From: Tamlana carrageenivorans
Lineage (GTDB): Bacteria; Bacteroidota; Bacteroidia; Flavobacteriales; Flavobacteriaceae
Direction of reading: 5' to 3'
DNA length: 64,000 nucleotides
Assembly: GCF_002893765.1 (NCBI RefSeq)
Contig: NZ_CP025938.1
Location: 2,499,501-2,563,500, forward strand
Of this stretch, positions 9,675 through 17,536 are shown one piece after another. The notes beneath the pieces are model-generated. The model was not told where the DNA came from and searched no databases. It worked only from the letters and a program-made list of their open reading frames with translations. Both the position numbers and the translations under genes were made by a program. Position 1 is the first letter of the stretch. The number at the start of each line of letters is the position of its first letter.

Positions 9675-11439
9675 TAAAATAGTGATATACATAGGCTTAG
9701 TTGCCACTGGTCTATTGTTGGGATGGTTGCTTTTTAGTGGTTCGTCTAAACAAGAAAAAGTTCATAATCACGATGAGGTTGCAGAAACCAATCAAATGTG
9801 GACCTGCTCAATGCATCCACAAATTATGCAACCTGAACCGGGCGATTGCCCTATTTGTGGTATGGATTTAATTCCTGCCGAAGCTGTAGCAGATGGTTTA
9901 CTTGCAGATCAATTTAAACTTACTGAAAATGCGATGGCATTGGCTAATATTCAAACTACAGTTGTAGGTAAAGATTTAACAGCTGATGGAATCGTTAAAC
10001 TATCAGGTGAAATAGTAGAAAACGAAGAAACCAATGTTGTTCAGGTCAGTTACTTTTCTGGTAGAATAGAACGCTTAAATATTAGTTTTACAGGTGAAAA
10101 AGTGCGTAAAGGACAATTGTTGGCTTCTATTTATTCGCCAGAACTGTATGCAGCACAACAAGAATTGATTACTGCAGCTTCCTTAAAAGAGTCACAACCT
10201 ACCTTGTACAAAGCGGTACGTAATAAATTAAAACTTTGGAAACTTTCTGAAAACCAAATCAACCAAATAGAAACGTCAGGTAAAGTCATTGAAAATTTCC
10301 CTATACACGCCACGGTTTCAGGTACAGTTACCAAAAAATTGATAGAACAGGGCGATTATATTAAACAAGGGCAAGCTTTGTTTGATATAACAAACCTAAA
10401 TACGGTTTGGGCAAACTTTGATGTGTATGAAAATCAAATTGAACAATTTAAAAAAGGTCAAGAAATTAATGTGATTTCAAACGCTTACCCTAATAAAGAT
10501 TTTAAAGGAAAAGTTGACTTTATTGATCCTGTTTTAAATACTAATACACGTACTATAGATTTACGAGTAGTTTTAAATAACAAGGAAGCCCTTTTTAAGC
10601 CAGGTATGTTTGTAACCGCAGAAATTAAAAGTGTTAAAGCCAATTCCAATGAAACCATAACCATTCCAGCTTCAGCAGTGCTTTGGACAGGCGAACGCTC
10701 TGTTGTATACATCAAAACATCACTTAATGAACCTGTTTTTGAATTGAAAGAAGTGACTTTAGGTAGTAAAATAGATGCTAATTATGAGGTGCTAGAAGGG
10801 TTAAGTAGTGGTGATGAAATAGTAACCAATGGCACATTTACAGTTGATGCAGCAGCACAATTACAAGGTAAAAAATCTATGATGAATAAGCATGGTGGTA
10901 AAACAATGACAGGTCATGAAGGACATTCTGGAATGGAAAAAAATAATTCCAGTACCGAAAATGAGCGTTCTGGTATAAATAAACGTGTAACTGTTTCAGA
11001 GAAATTTCAAGAACAATTAAAAGCTGTGTTTAACGACTATATCAAATTAAAAGATGCGTTAGTAAAAGATGACTCAGAAGGAAGTTCCAAAACAGCATCC
11101 TCATTATTATCTAGTTTAAGTCGGGTAGATATGAAATTGCTTAAAGGTGAGGCGCATAATCATTGGATGTCACTAATGAAAGAAATAAAACCCTCTGCAA
11201 CGTCTATTTCTAAAACCTCAGATATAAATGAGCAAAGAAACGATTTCAAACACCTCACAACACCACTAATAACTGCAGTACAGCTGTTTGGGGTTAATGA
11301 GAAAGTTTATGTGGAATTTTGTCCGATGGCAGATAACAATAATGGTGCATATTGGTTGAGTAGAGAAAAAAAAGTAGTTAACCCATATTTTGGTAGTGCC
11401 ATGATAACTTGCGGTGAAGTAAAACAAGTCATAGAATAA
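9664..11439 (+). CDS. cusB: CusB-type periplasmic adaptor with HMBD and DUF3347 domains
   Basis: A 591-residue membrane-fusion protein linking the RND pump to the outer membrane channel. An N-terminal membrane anchor (residues 6-25) is followed by a heavy-metal-binding module WTCSMHPQI...CPICGMDLI (46-70). Next come the barrel-sandwich and beta-barrel adaptor regions (VRKGQLLASIYSPELYAAQQ; GDYIKQGQALFDI). A linker rich in His and Met leads to a C-terminal DUF3347-type domain from about residue 440, with its conserved VEFCPMADNNNGAYWLS. The extra metal-binding domains probably deliver copper to the pump; this is inference. Same operon as the ATPase. Confidence 0.9.
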   Translation: MKNNKIVIYIGLVATGLLLGWLLFSGSSKQEKVHNHDEVAETNQMWTCSMHPQIMQPEPGDCPICGMDLIPAEAVADGLLADQFKLTENAMALANIQTTVVGKDLTADGIVKLSGEIVENEETNVVQVSYFSGRIERLNISFTGEKVRKGQLLASIYSPELYAAQQELITAASLKESQPTLYKAVRNKLKLWKLSENQINQIETSGKVIENFPIHATVSGTVTKKLIEQGDYIKQGQALFDITNLNTVWANFDVYENQIEQFKKGQEINVISNAYPNKDFKGKVDFIDPVLNTNTRTIDLRVVLNNKEALFKPGMFVTAEIKSVKANSNETITIPASAVLWTGERSVVYIKTSLNEPVFELKEVTLGSKIDANYEVLEGLSSGDEIVTNGTFTVDAAAQLQGKKSMMNKHGGKTMTGHEGHSGMEKNNSSTENERSGINKRVTVSEKFQEQLKAVFNDYIKLKDALVKDDSEGSSKTASSLLSSLSRVDMKLLKGEAHNHWMSLMKEIKPSATSISKTSDINEQRNDFKHLTTPLITAVQLFGVNEKVYVEFCPMADNNNGAYWLSREKKVVNPYFGSAMITCGEVKQVIE

Positions 11440-11472
11440 TAAATTAAGTAGTAATAATTAAATTTTAAAACA

Positions 11473-11910
11473 ATGAAAGTAATTTTAAGCGTAGCGGTAA
11501 TAGCAGCATTAGGTTTAACAAGTTGTAAAAACGAAACTAAAAAAGAAATAGAAACTCCAACTACTGAAATGCCAAAGGAAATGGCATATACAGACATATC
11601 CTTTGGTGTTAGAGGTAATTGTGGTATGTGTAAAAATACCATTGAAAAGGCGGTCAATAGTGTAGAAGGTGTTGCAAGTGCTAACTGGGATGTTGATAAG
11701 AAAAAAATTGACGTTTCTTTTGATGAAAGCAAAACGGATGCCATGGCAATTCATAAGGCAATAGCAGCTTCAGGTTACGACACCGAAAAAGTTGCAGGTA
11801 GTGAAGAAGCTTATAAGGAATTGCAAGGTTGTTGTCAATACGATCATGAAATGATGATGAATCAATCTGGAGATAAAAAGGAAGAAGGGCATTCAAATCA
11901 CGATCATTAA
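11473..11910 (+). CDS. HMA-domain lipoprotein (periplasmic metal-binding protein)
   Basis: A 145-residue protein with a lipoprotein signal peptide, lipobox LTSC with the acylated Cys at residue 18. It has an HMA fold with the metal site GNCGMC (Cys50 and Cys53) and a C-terminal tail with GCCQYDHEMMM and terminal SNHDH, adding Cys, Met and His ligands. It likely binds Cu(I) or another soft metal on the periplasmic side and could pass it to the efflux complex; this role is inferred from position as the last gene of the metal operon. A terminator follows. Confidence 0.85.
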   Translation: MKVILSVAVIAALGLTSCKNETKKEIETPTTEMPKEMAYTDISFGVRGNCGMCKNTIEKAVNSVEGVASANWDVDKKKIDVSFDESKTDAMAIHKAIAASGYDTEKVAGSEEAYKELQGCCQYDHEMMMNQSGDKKEEGHSNHDH

Positions 11911-11921
11911 TTTTATATTTT

Positions 11922-11950
11922 AAGAGTCTTTTTCGGAAGGCTCTTTTTTT
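11922..11950 (+). terminator. Rho-independent terminator of the metal-efflux operon
   Basis: AGAGTCTT at 11923-11930 pairs with AAGGCTCT ending at 11944 (one G-T pair) around a 6-base loop. It is followed by a run of seven T residues, 12 bases past the stop codon of the HMA lipoprotein. Confidence 0.85.
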
Positions 11951-11957
11951 ATTACCC

Positions 11958-12013
11958 ACAACACAAAACCCAGCATTTTGCGAAAAGCAAAACACCTCTG
12001 TCTTTTGTGTTGT
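11958..12013. repeat. Nested inverted repeat between the metal operon and the insertion sequence
   Basis: The outer arms ACAACACAAAA (11958-11968) and TTTTGTGTTGT (12003-12013) match perfectly. Inside, TTTTGC (11976-11981) and GCAAAA (11987-11992) form a second hairpin. No gene is present. It could be a structured RNA, the relic of a mobile element end or a recombination site; no function can be assigned. Confidence 0.5.
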
Positions 12014-12123
12014 TCCCCGCGCCACCGCAAGAGTTTATCCAAAATTTTGTGTTTTTGAAGGCGTATTCAGAAAATGCCCTATCCCTTGTAAATACAGGTA
12101 TTTTTACGTAAATTTAAGTACAT

Positions 12124-12166
12124 AAAAACCCCGAAAAGGGCTATTGAGAGCCAAAAACGGGGTTTT
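12124..12166 (+). repeat. Hairpin just upstream of the transposase start
   Basis: AAAACCCCG (12125-12133) and CGGGGTTTT (12158-12166) are perfect inverted arms located 16 bases before the transposase ATG. Such hairpins at IS ends can block transcription reading in from outside or sequester the ribosome site; that role is inference. Confidence 0.55.
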
Positions 12167-12181
12167 CTTATTCTTACATTT

Positions 12182-13537
12182 ATGAAAATACAGAAAATTA
12201 GTGAATTTCAGCATGAGTTTTCATTTTTATCTTCTACAGAAAACTTTGATGCTTATTACCGTCGATTTTTAGAAAGTGATTTAGGGAAAATTTACAGCGC
12301 AATTCCATGGGATTCTTTAGTTGATACTTTTGGTATTAAAGAAAAAACTACAGGTAGCAAAATGCTGTTTAGTCCCAAAGGCAGAATAGCATTGATGTTT
12401 TTAAAGCATTACACTTGTAGCTCAGATAGGAGACTTATAGAGCAACTCAATAGTAATATTGATTATCAGTTTTTCTGTGACATACACTTGGGTTTTAATA
12501 GACTTACTAATTTTAAAATAGTCAGTCAAATACGTTGTGAATTGGCAGACAAGCTAGATATCAATTTATTAGAAAAGGACTTGTTTAATCATTGGAATAA
12601 TCATATTGATTGTCAGAACCAAATTACTGTTGACGCTACTTGTTACGAGAGTGAGTGTCGTTATCCTACACCTCAAAAATTACTATGGGAAGCTGTAAAT
12701 TGGCTATATAAGCAGCTTAGAGAAACCTGTAAAATTTTAGGTATAAAAATGCAGCGTTCTAAATATAGAAAATGGAAGCATCGTTATACAGAATTTAGTA
12801 AAATGCGTCGAAAAACTAACAAAAAACGAAAACCACTCACAAGATCATTACTACATCTGCTTGACAAGTTTATAAAATTCGAACAAGAGCTTCGAGATAC
12901 CTACAAAGTTCAATTTACAAAAAACTATTACCGCCGTGTGGCCATACTAAAAATAGTTTATACCCAGCAAAAAGCGTATTTTGAAACAGGAATCTCTCCC
13001 AAAGATAGAATTGTGAGTATTGATAAGGATTACCTCAGACCTATCGTACGAGGAAAAGAGGTCAAGCCTGTTGAATATGGAGCCAAGGTTAACAAACTAC
13101 AAATAGATGGTATTAATTTTATAGAACACTTAAGTTTTAATGCTTTTAATGAAGATACACGGCTAAAGAGCTCTGTTTACAAGACACAATCACTAACAAA
13201 AAGGAAAGTGAAAATAGTAGGTGCAGATGCTATATATGCTACCAATAACAATAGAAATTTTGTAACTAAAAACAATATCAAAACAGACTTCAAGCGTAAA
13301 GGGAAACTTCCTAAAAACTATAAGCAAGAGAAACAACTTAAATCAGCAATTACCAAAGAAAGAGCAACTAGATTAGAAGGAAGTTTTGGAAAGGAAAAGG
13401 AACATTACCATCTCAAACGCATAAAAGCTAAAACAAAAGCTACCGAAACCCTTTGGATATTCTTTGGAATACATACCGCAAATGCTCTAGAAATTGGTAG
13501 GCGAATGCAAAAAAAACGAGTTCAAATAGCGGCCTAA
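12182..13537 (+). CDS. DDE transposase, IS1182-like
   Basis: A 451-residue transposase with the N-terminal region typical of the IS1182/IS5-like group (LFSPKGRIALMFLKHYTC). The catalytic core has Asp151 in TVDATCYESE, Asp349 in VGADAIYATN and a Glu near 399 in RLEGSFGKEKEHY. A basic insertion of about 100 residues separates the first and second Asp. The gene is intact, so the element may be active. It starts at an ATG directly after a strong hairpin. Exact IS family naming needs a database match. Confidence 0.9.
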   Translation: MKIQKISEFQHEFSFLSSTENFDAYYRRFLESDLGKIYSAIPWDSLVDTFGIKEKTTGSKMLFSPKGRIALMFLKHYTCSSDRRLIEQLNSNIDYQFFCDIHLGFNRLTNFKIVSQIRCELADKLDINLLEKDLFNHWNNHIDCQNQITVDATCYESECRYPTPQKLLWEAVNWLYKQLRETCKILGIKMQRSKYRKWKHRYTEFSKMRRKTNKKRKPLTRSLLHLLDKFIKFEQELRDTYKVQFTKNYYRRVAILKIVYTQQKAYFETGISPKDRIVSIDKDYLRPIVRGKEVKPVEYGAKVNKLQIDGINFIEHLSFNAFNEDTRLKSSVYKTQSLTKRKVKIVGADAIYATNNNRNFVTKNNIKTDFKRKGKLPKNYKQEKQLKSAITKERATRLEGSFGKEKEHYHLKRIKAKTKATETLWIFFGIHTANALEIGRRMQKKRVQIAA

Positions 13538-13625
13538 ATTTTAGTTATTATAAAATTTTACAGGGATAGCTATGTCTTGTTACCACCTCAAAACTATTAC
13601 ACAGTATGATTTTAATAAAAAAACA

Positions 13626-13663
13626 AAAAACCAAGACTGATATTTAATCAATTCTTGGTTTTT
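13626..13663. terminator. Bidirectional hairpin between the transposase and the flavoprotein gene
   Basis: AAAAACCAAGA and TCTTGGTTTTT form an 11-bp stem with A and T tracts on both sides. It lies between the convergent transposase and halogenase-like genes and inside the outer IS ends. Confidence 0.7.
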
Positions 13664-13761
13664 AATATCTGAGTATTACTCAATTGAGCTAAATTCTGAA
13701 TGCGCCTACAACGCTTTAAAAATCAGAATAAAACGTTGGTGTGATGGGGGTTCTTAAGCTT

Positions 13762-15000
13762 TTATTGCCCTTGATTCATATGAATAATATGCGCCAAATT
13801 TTTAACTAATCTATCGTGTTTTTTTACAAACGGATTGGTTTCATCCCAAACATAACCAGCTAAAACCGCACAAATTTGTTTTTTTATTTCGGGGTTCTCA
13901 GGTCGGTGAAAAAATAAAGTTTGTAGATTTCCCGTATACCATTCTTTAACGTATGTGGCAAAAACATTAACTCCTTTCATAATGTAATCGCTGTATTCGG
14001 TTTGCCAGTCTACAGGGCGTTCTGTTAATTCTGTTACAATTAATTTAGCCGATTTTAAAGCCGATTCGGTGGCGAAAGTAACTCCCGACGAAAAAACAGG
14101 GTCTAAAAATTCGGCACTGTTTCCTGTTAAAACATAGCCTTTTCCAAAAAGTTGTGTTACCGATTTCGCATAGTTTTTTATGCTGATAGGGGCAAACTTA
14201 AAATCTGCATTTTCAAAACGTTTGTGGTAGTATTTTGAAAGCTTCAGCATGTTTTTCATGTCGCCTTCATACGATTCAATAAGTTCTGTTTTTCCAACAA
14301 AACCAATACTGGTGTCGCCATTGGAAAAAGGGATCACCCAAAACCAAGTGTCGCGATCTAAAACATCAAAAGTAATTAATGTGCCTTCTTCTCCGGCAGG
14401 TCGGTTTATGTCTTTTAGATGGGTAAACATAGAGGAGTGTTCTGGAATAGACGACGGTTTGTCTAGCCCTAATAATCGCGGTAATACACGACCGTAACCA
14501 CTAGAGTCAATAATGTATTTTGCTTTAACTTCATACAATTGTTCGTTTTCGTCTTTTATGGTGGTTATCGAAATGCCTTCGTCATTAAATTTGGCATCGA
14601 TCACTTCATGATCAAAACTCAAATCTACACCTTGTTTTTGAATTTCGTTTGCTAAAAGTTCATCAAAATCAGCACGAGGCACTTGCCAAGTCCAATCCCA
14701 TCCAGGTGTGTGTTTTTTACTGAAATCAAAGTTGCATACAATGTCATCTCTTAAAAAGCGCGCCCCTCTTTTAATCTCAAAACCGTGGTCTTTTAAAACA
14801 TGAAGTAAGCCAGCTTCTTCAAAATGTGCCATGCACTTGGGAAGCAAACTTTCGCCAATTACAAAACGAGGGAATTTACTTTTTTCAACAACTTTAACTT
14901 TGATGCCTTTTTTATTAAGGTAAGCCGAGGCTACACAACCTGAAGGCCCTGCGCCGATAATTAAAACATCAACGTTGATACGGTTTAATTTCATATTCAA
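13762..15000 (-). CDS. FAD-dependent halogenase-like oxidoreductase of the pigment locus
   Basis: A 412-residue flavoprotein. The N-terminal Rossmann motif is VLIIGAGPSG, followed by KSKFPRFVIGESLLP, the conserved stretch of halogenases and related monooxygenases. DTWFWVIPF around residues 217-222 matches the WxWxIP motif of flavin-dependent halogenases. GKGYVLTGNSAEFLDPVFSSGV is the second FAD site. It is divergent from the dialkylresorcinol/polyene operon and could oxidise or halogenate the pigment aryl ring. Some flexirubins are chlorinated (established), but the reaction here is inference; geranylgeranyl-reductase-like or hydroxylase activity are alternatives. Confidence 0.8.
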   Translation of the reverse strand: MNMKLNRINVDVLIIGAGPSGCVASAYLNKKGIKVKVVEKSKFPRFVIGESLLPKCMAHFEEAGLLHVLKDHGFEIKRGARFLRDDIVCNFDFSKKHTPGWDWTWQVPRADFDELLANEIQKQGVDLSFDHEVIDAKFNDEGISITTIKDENEQLYEVKAKYIIDSSGYGRVLPRLLGLDKPSSIPEHSSMFTHLKDINRPAGEEGTLITFDVLDRDTWFWVIPFSNGDTSIGFVGKTELIESYEGDMKNMLKLSKYYHKRFENADFKFAPISIKNYAKSVTQLFGKGYVLTGNSAEFLDPVFSSGVTFATESALKSAKLIVTELTERPVDWQTEYSDYIMKGVNVFATYVKEWYTGNLQTLFFHRPENPEIKKQICAVLAGYVWDETNPFVKKHDRLVKNLAHIIHMNQGQ

Positions 15001-15038
15001 AAATTAGGTAAGCATTGAATGAGCACTCAAAATTAAGC

Positions 15039-15068
15039 GAAATTTAGTAATTGAAATCAAGCAATCAA
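15039..15068 (-). promoter_or_regulatory. Candidate promoter of the halogenase-like gene
   Basis: On the minus strand TTG (15066-15068), a 19-base spacer and TAAATTTC (15039-15046) approximate the TTG/TAnnTTTG promoter of Bacteroidota, about 40 bases upstream of the ATG. The last base of the -7 box deviates. Confidence 0.35.
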
Positions 15069-15519
15069 CGAATTATTAATAATTAATTTTTTGTTGTACG
15101 TTTTTGTGTTACGTATTCCTCTGAAATTTTTAGCAAGACATTAATTTAGGGTATAATTGTTTTGTTTGCTAGGGATACTTGCCTTTAAGGTTGTTTAATA
15201 AAATGTATTTATGGTATCAAGTAGATTTCGTAAATTAGGTAATGAGGGGCATGGCATTTATAAAGTTTCCAAAATATAAAAAGCATTTTGAAGTCCTTAC
15301 GCTATAATTTTACGAAGTTTTATAAAACGTTGTTTATATCTAGTCGTTTAAATTTATTTCGCGCATTTCAATAATACAATAGGATGCTTTTTAATGTCTT
15401 ATTAAAGATGTTTGTAGGAGCTTGAAGGGCTTAATAAAACCGTCTTTATCTTCTTTTAAGGCCAATAACAGAGGTCATAATTAAATTTAATACACAAATC
15501 TTAAGATGAAAAAATGATG

Positions 15520-15527
15520 TACTTTTG
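15520..15527 (+). promoter_or_regulatory. Candidate -7 box of the pigment operon
   Basis: TACTTTTG fits TAnnTTTG exactly and lies 182 bases upstream of the first operon gene, implying a long leader if used. No clear -33 TTG at proper spacing was found. Confidence 0.35.
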
Positions 15528-15708
15528 TCAATCTCAATTTTTAAATTGACGCAAGTACTGGGTTAATGATTGTAAACGTGATATTATACCATGGATAGAG
15601 TCGATATGGTAAAAAAACAACGGTTTTCTTGGTAAAGAATTTGAAAAGAGAGAGAGCATTACAGGGGTTTTATAACCCAAAATATAAATAAATTAAGCTA
15701 ATTATTCT

Positions 15709-16593
15709 ATGTTAAAAGAATGGCGAGGGCAGTCAAGAGGTACTGTTCTTGGGTATAAAATCTTTGTGTTTTGTATTAGGAAATTAGGTTTGGGCGTTGC
15801 TTATTTTGTCTTGTATTTTGTGTCGTCTTACTTTTTTATTTTTGCTTGGGGAAATACAAAAGCAAATTATAATTACTTCAGAAAGCGACAACAGTTTTCG
15901 AGTCTAAAAAGTATCATAAGCATCTTCAAAAGTTATTATGTTTTTGGCCAAACCATTATAGATAAAATTGCTATTCAATCGGGTTTAAGGGATAAGTTTA
16001 CCTACCATTTTGATGGTATAGAGCTTATTAATAAAACTTTGAAAAATAAAAAAGGGGGCATTTTAATTAGTGCTCATGTTGGGAATTTTGAAATTGCCGA
16101 ATATTTTTTCGGAGAGCTAGAAGAGAAAGCTGCTATTAATATTCTTACTACCGATTCTGAACATTCGGATATTAAAGCCTACTTACAATCTATTACAAGC
16201 AAACCCAACGTAAACCTCATATATATTCAAGAAGATTTATCTCATATTTTTGAAATAAATGCAGCGCTAGCAAGAAATGAATTGGTATGTATTACCGGCG
16301 ATCGCTACGTTAAAGGGGCTAAATATTTATCGGAAATCTTTTTAAATGAGGAAGCAGCCTTCCCCGCAGGACCTTTTTTAATATCTTCGCGATTACCGGT
16401 TCCTGTGTTATTTGTTTATGTGATGAAAGAAACACGTACACATTATCATCTATATACCAGAAAAGCCGAATTTAAACAACGTGATGCTAAGGCTTTACTA
16501 AAAGAATATATAGAAAGTTTAACTTGGATTTTAAGCCAGTACCCATTACAATGGTTTAACTATTTTTACTTTTGGAACACACATAAAAAATAA
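15709..16593 (+). CDS. LpxL/HtrB-like lysophospholipid acyltransferase family protein
   Basis: A 294-residue membrane-associated acyltransferase. A hydrophobic segment at about residues 25-50 is followed by the catalytic HX4E motif (SAHVGNFEIAE, His about 120) and the later ITGDRY and FPAGPFLIS blocks typical of the LPLAT/HtrB family. Members move an acyl chain from ACP or CoA to a hydroxyl acceptor. As the first gene of the flexirubin-type operon it is a candidate for esterifying the aryl polyene chain to the dialkylresorcinol or for modifying a lipid carrier; the acceptor is unknown. Confidence 0.82.
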   Translation: MLKEWRGQSRGTVLGYKIFVFCIRKLGLGVAYFVLYFVSSYFFIFAWGNTKANYNYFRKRQQFSSLKSIISIFKSYYVFGQTIIDKIAIQSGLRDKFTYHFDGIELINKTLKNKKGGILISAHVGNFEIAEYFFGELEEKAAINILTTDSEHSDIKAYLQSITSKPNVNLIYIQEDLSHIFEINAALARNELVCITGDRYVKGAKYLSEIFLNEEAAFPAGPFLISSRLPVPVLFVYVMKETRTHYHLYTRKAEFKQRDAKALLKEYIESLTWILSQYPLQWFNYFYFWNTHKK

Positions 16594-16599
16594 TTACTA

Positions 16600-17523
16600 T
16601 TGAGAAATATTTTAGTTATACATTATTCCCAATCTGGGCAACTTACCGAAATTCTGGAAAATATCGTAGCTCCCATGCAACAGGATGATGCTGTGACTAT
16701 CGATTTTCATAATATAAAAATGGTGGAGGACTTTCCTTTTCCATGGACCAAAGAAAAGTTTATGGGGGTTTTTCCAGAATCCTTTCTTCAAGAACCTGCA
16801 AAAATACACCCTGTTCCTCAAGACATTTTAAATAAAACTTACGATTTAATTGTTTTAGGGTATCAAGTGTGGTATCTAACACCGTCTATTCCAATCAATT
16901 CTTTTCTTAAAAGCACCGATGCCGAAAAACTGCTAAAAAATACCCCGGTAATTACTGTTAGTGGTAGTCGAAATATGTGGATTATGGCTCAAGAAAAATT
17001 AAAGCGTCAGCTTAAAGGTTTGAAAGCCAAATTGGTGGGTAATATTGCCTTGGTGGATCGGCATATTAATCATGTGAGCGTGATAACTATTGTGCAGTGG
17101 ATGTTTTCTGGAAAAAAAGAACGCTTCTTAAACATTTTTCCCAAACCAGGTGTTTCTCAATCCGATATTGATGAAGCTTCTAAGTTTGGAGAGGTTATAT
17201 TAAATCATGTAAAAATTAATGAATATAGTGCTTTGCAGGAAAATCTTTTGAAAAAAGATGCCGTAAAAATCAAACCGTTTTTAGTGGTTACAGACCAACG
17301 AGGTAACCTTATTTTTAGTAAATGGGCTAAGTTTTTAAAATCTAAAGGGGGCATAGATAGTCCAAAACGTAAGTTTTGGGTCAAAATATTCACGAAATAT
17401 TTGTTAATTGCGATTTGGGTCATTGCTCCTATCGTTTTTATCTTATTTTTGCTTACTTATCTACCAAGTTTAGGGAGAATCAAGCGAGAGAAAGTCTATT
17501 ACGAATCGGTAGAATTAAAATAG
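16600..17523 (+). CDS. darA: Dialkylresorcinol biosynthesis protein DarA (flavodoxin-like)
   Basis: A 307-residue protein with an N-terminal flavodoxin-like fold (ILVIHYSQSGQLTEI is the phosphate-binding loop) and a C-terminal membrane helix near residues 265-290. Databases name this family dialkylresorcinol condensing enzyme DarA. Work on DarB/DarA attributes cyclohexanedione formation to DarB and conversion to the resorcinol to DarA, which fits a flavin-binding redox protein. The start is a TTG at 16600, 6 bases after the previous gene; there is no better ATG before the conserved motif. Confidence 0.87.
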   Translation: MRNILVIHYSQSGQLTEILENIVAPMQQDDAVTIDFHNIKMVEDFPFPWTKEKFMGVFPESFLQEPAKIHPVPQDILNKTYDLIVLGYQVWYLTPSIPINSFLKSTDAEKLLKNTPVITVSGSRNMWIMAQEKLKRQLKGLKAKLVGNIALVDRHINHVSVITIVQWMFSGKKERFLNIFPKPGVSQSDIDEASKFGEVILNHVKINEYSALQENLLKKDAVKIKPFLVVTDQRGNLIFSKWAKFLKSKGGIDSPKRKFWVKIFTKYLLIAIWVIAPIVFILFLLTYLPSLGRIKREKVYYESVELK

Positions 17524-17536
17524 AAGACTGCAAAGT

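Larger units (their letters stand above)
12059..13707 (+). mobile_element. IS1182-like insertion sequence
   Basis: A single transposase gene is bracketed by 14-base terminal inverted repeats, 12059-12072 and 13694-13707, matching at 13 of 14 positions (AGGCGTATTCAGAA against AGGCGCATTCAGAA). Total length would be about 1.65 kb, typical of the group. No target-site duplication is visible, so the exact edges are uncertain. A second, inner pair (CTATCCCTTGTAAA near 12079 and its near complement around 13556-13569) could mark alternative ends. It separates the metal island from the pigment locus and breaks no recognisable gene. Confidence 0.75.
15001..15708. other. 708-base divergent intergenic region of the pigment locus
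   Basis: No open reading frame of note. It is A+T rich, separates the divergent halogenase-like gene from the main operon and contains candidate promoters for both directions (15039-15068 minus and 15520-15527 plus). The length is unusual for this compact genome and leaves room for regulator sites or a leader RNA, but no recognisable riboswitch, operator or repeat was seen. Confidence 0.5.

Noticed and set aside
12000..13761. Composite transposon carrying the pigment locus
   Set aside because: Only one IS copy is seen; no second copy flanks the locus in this window.
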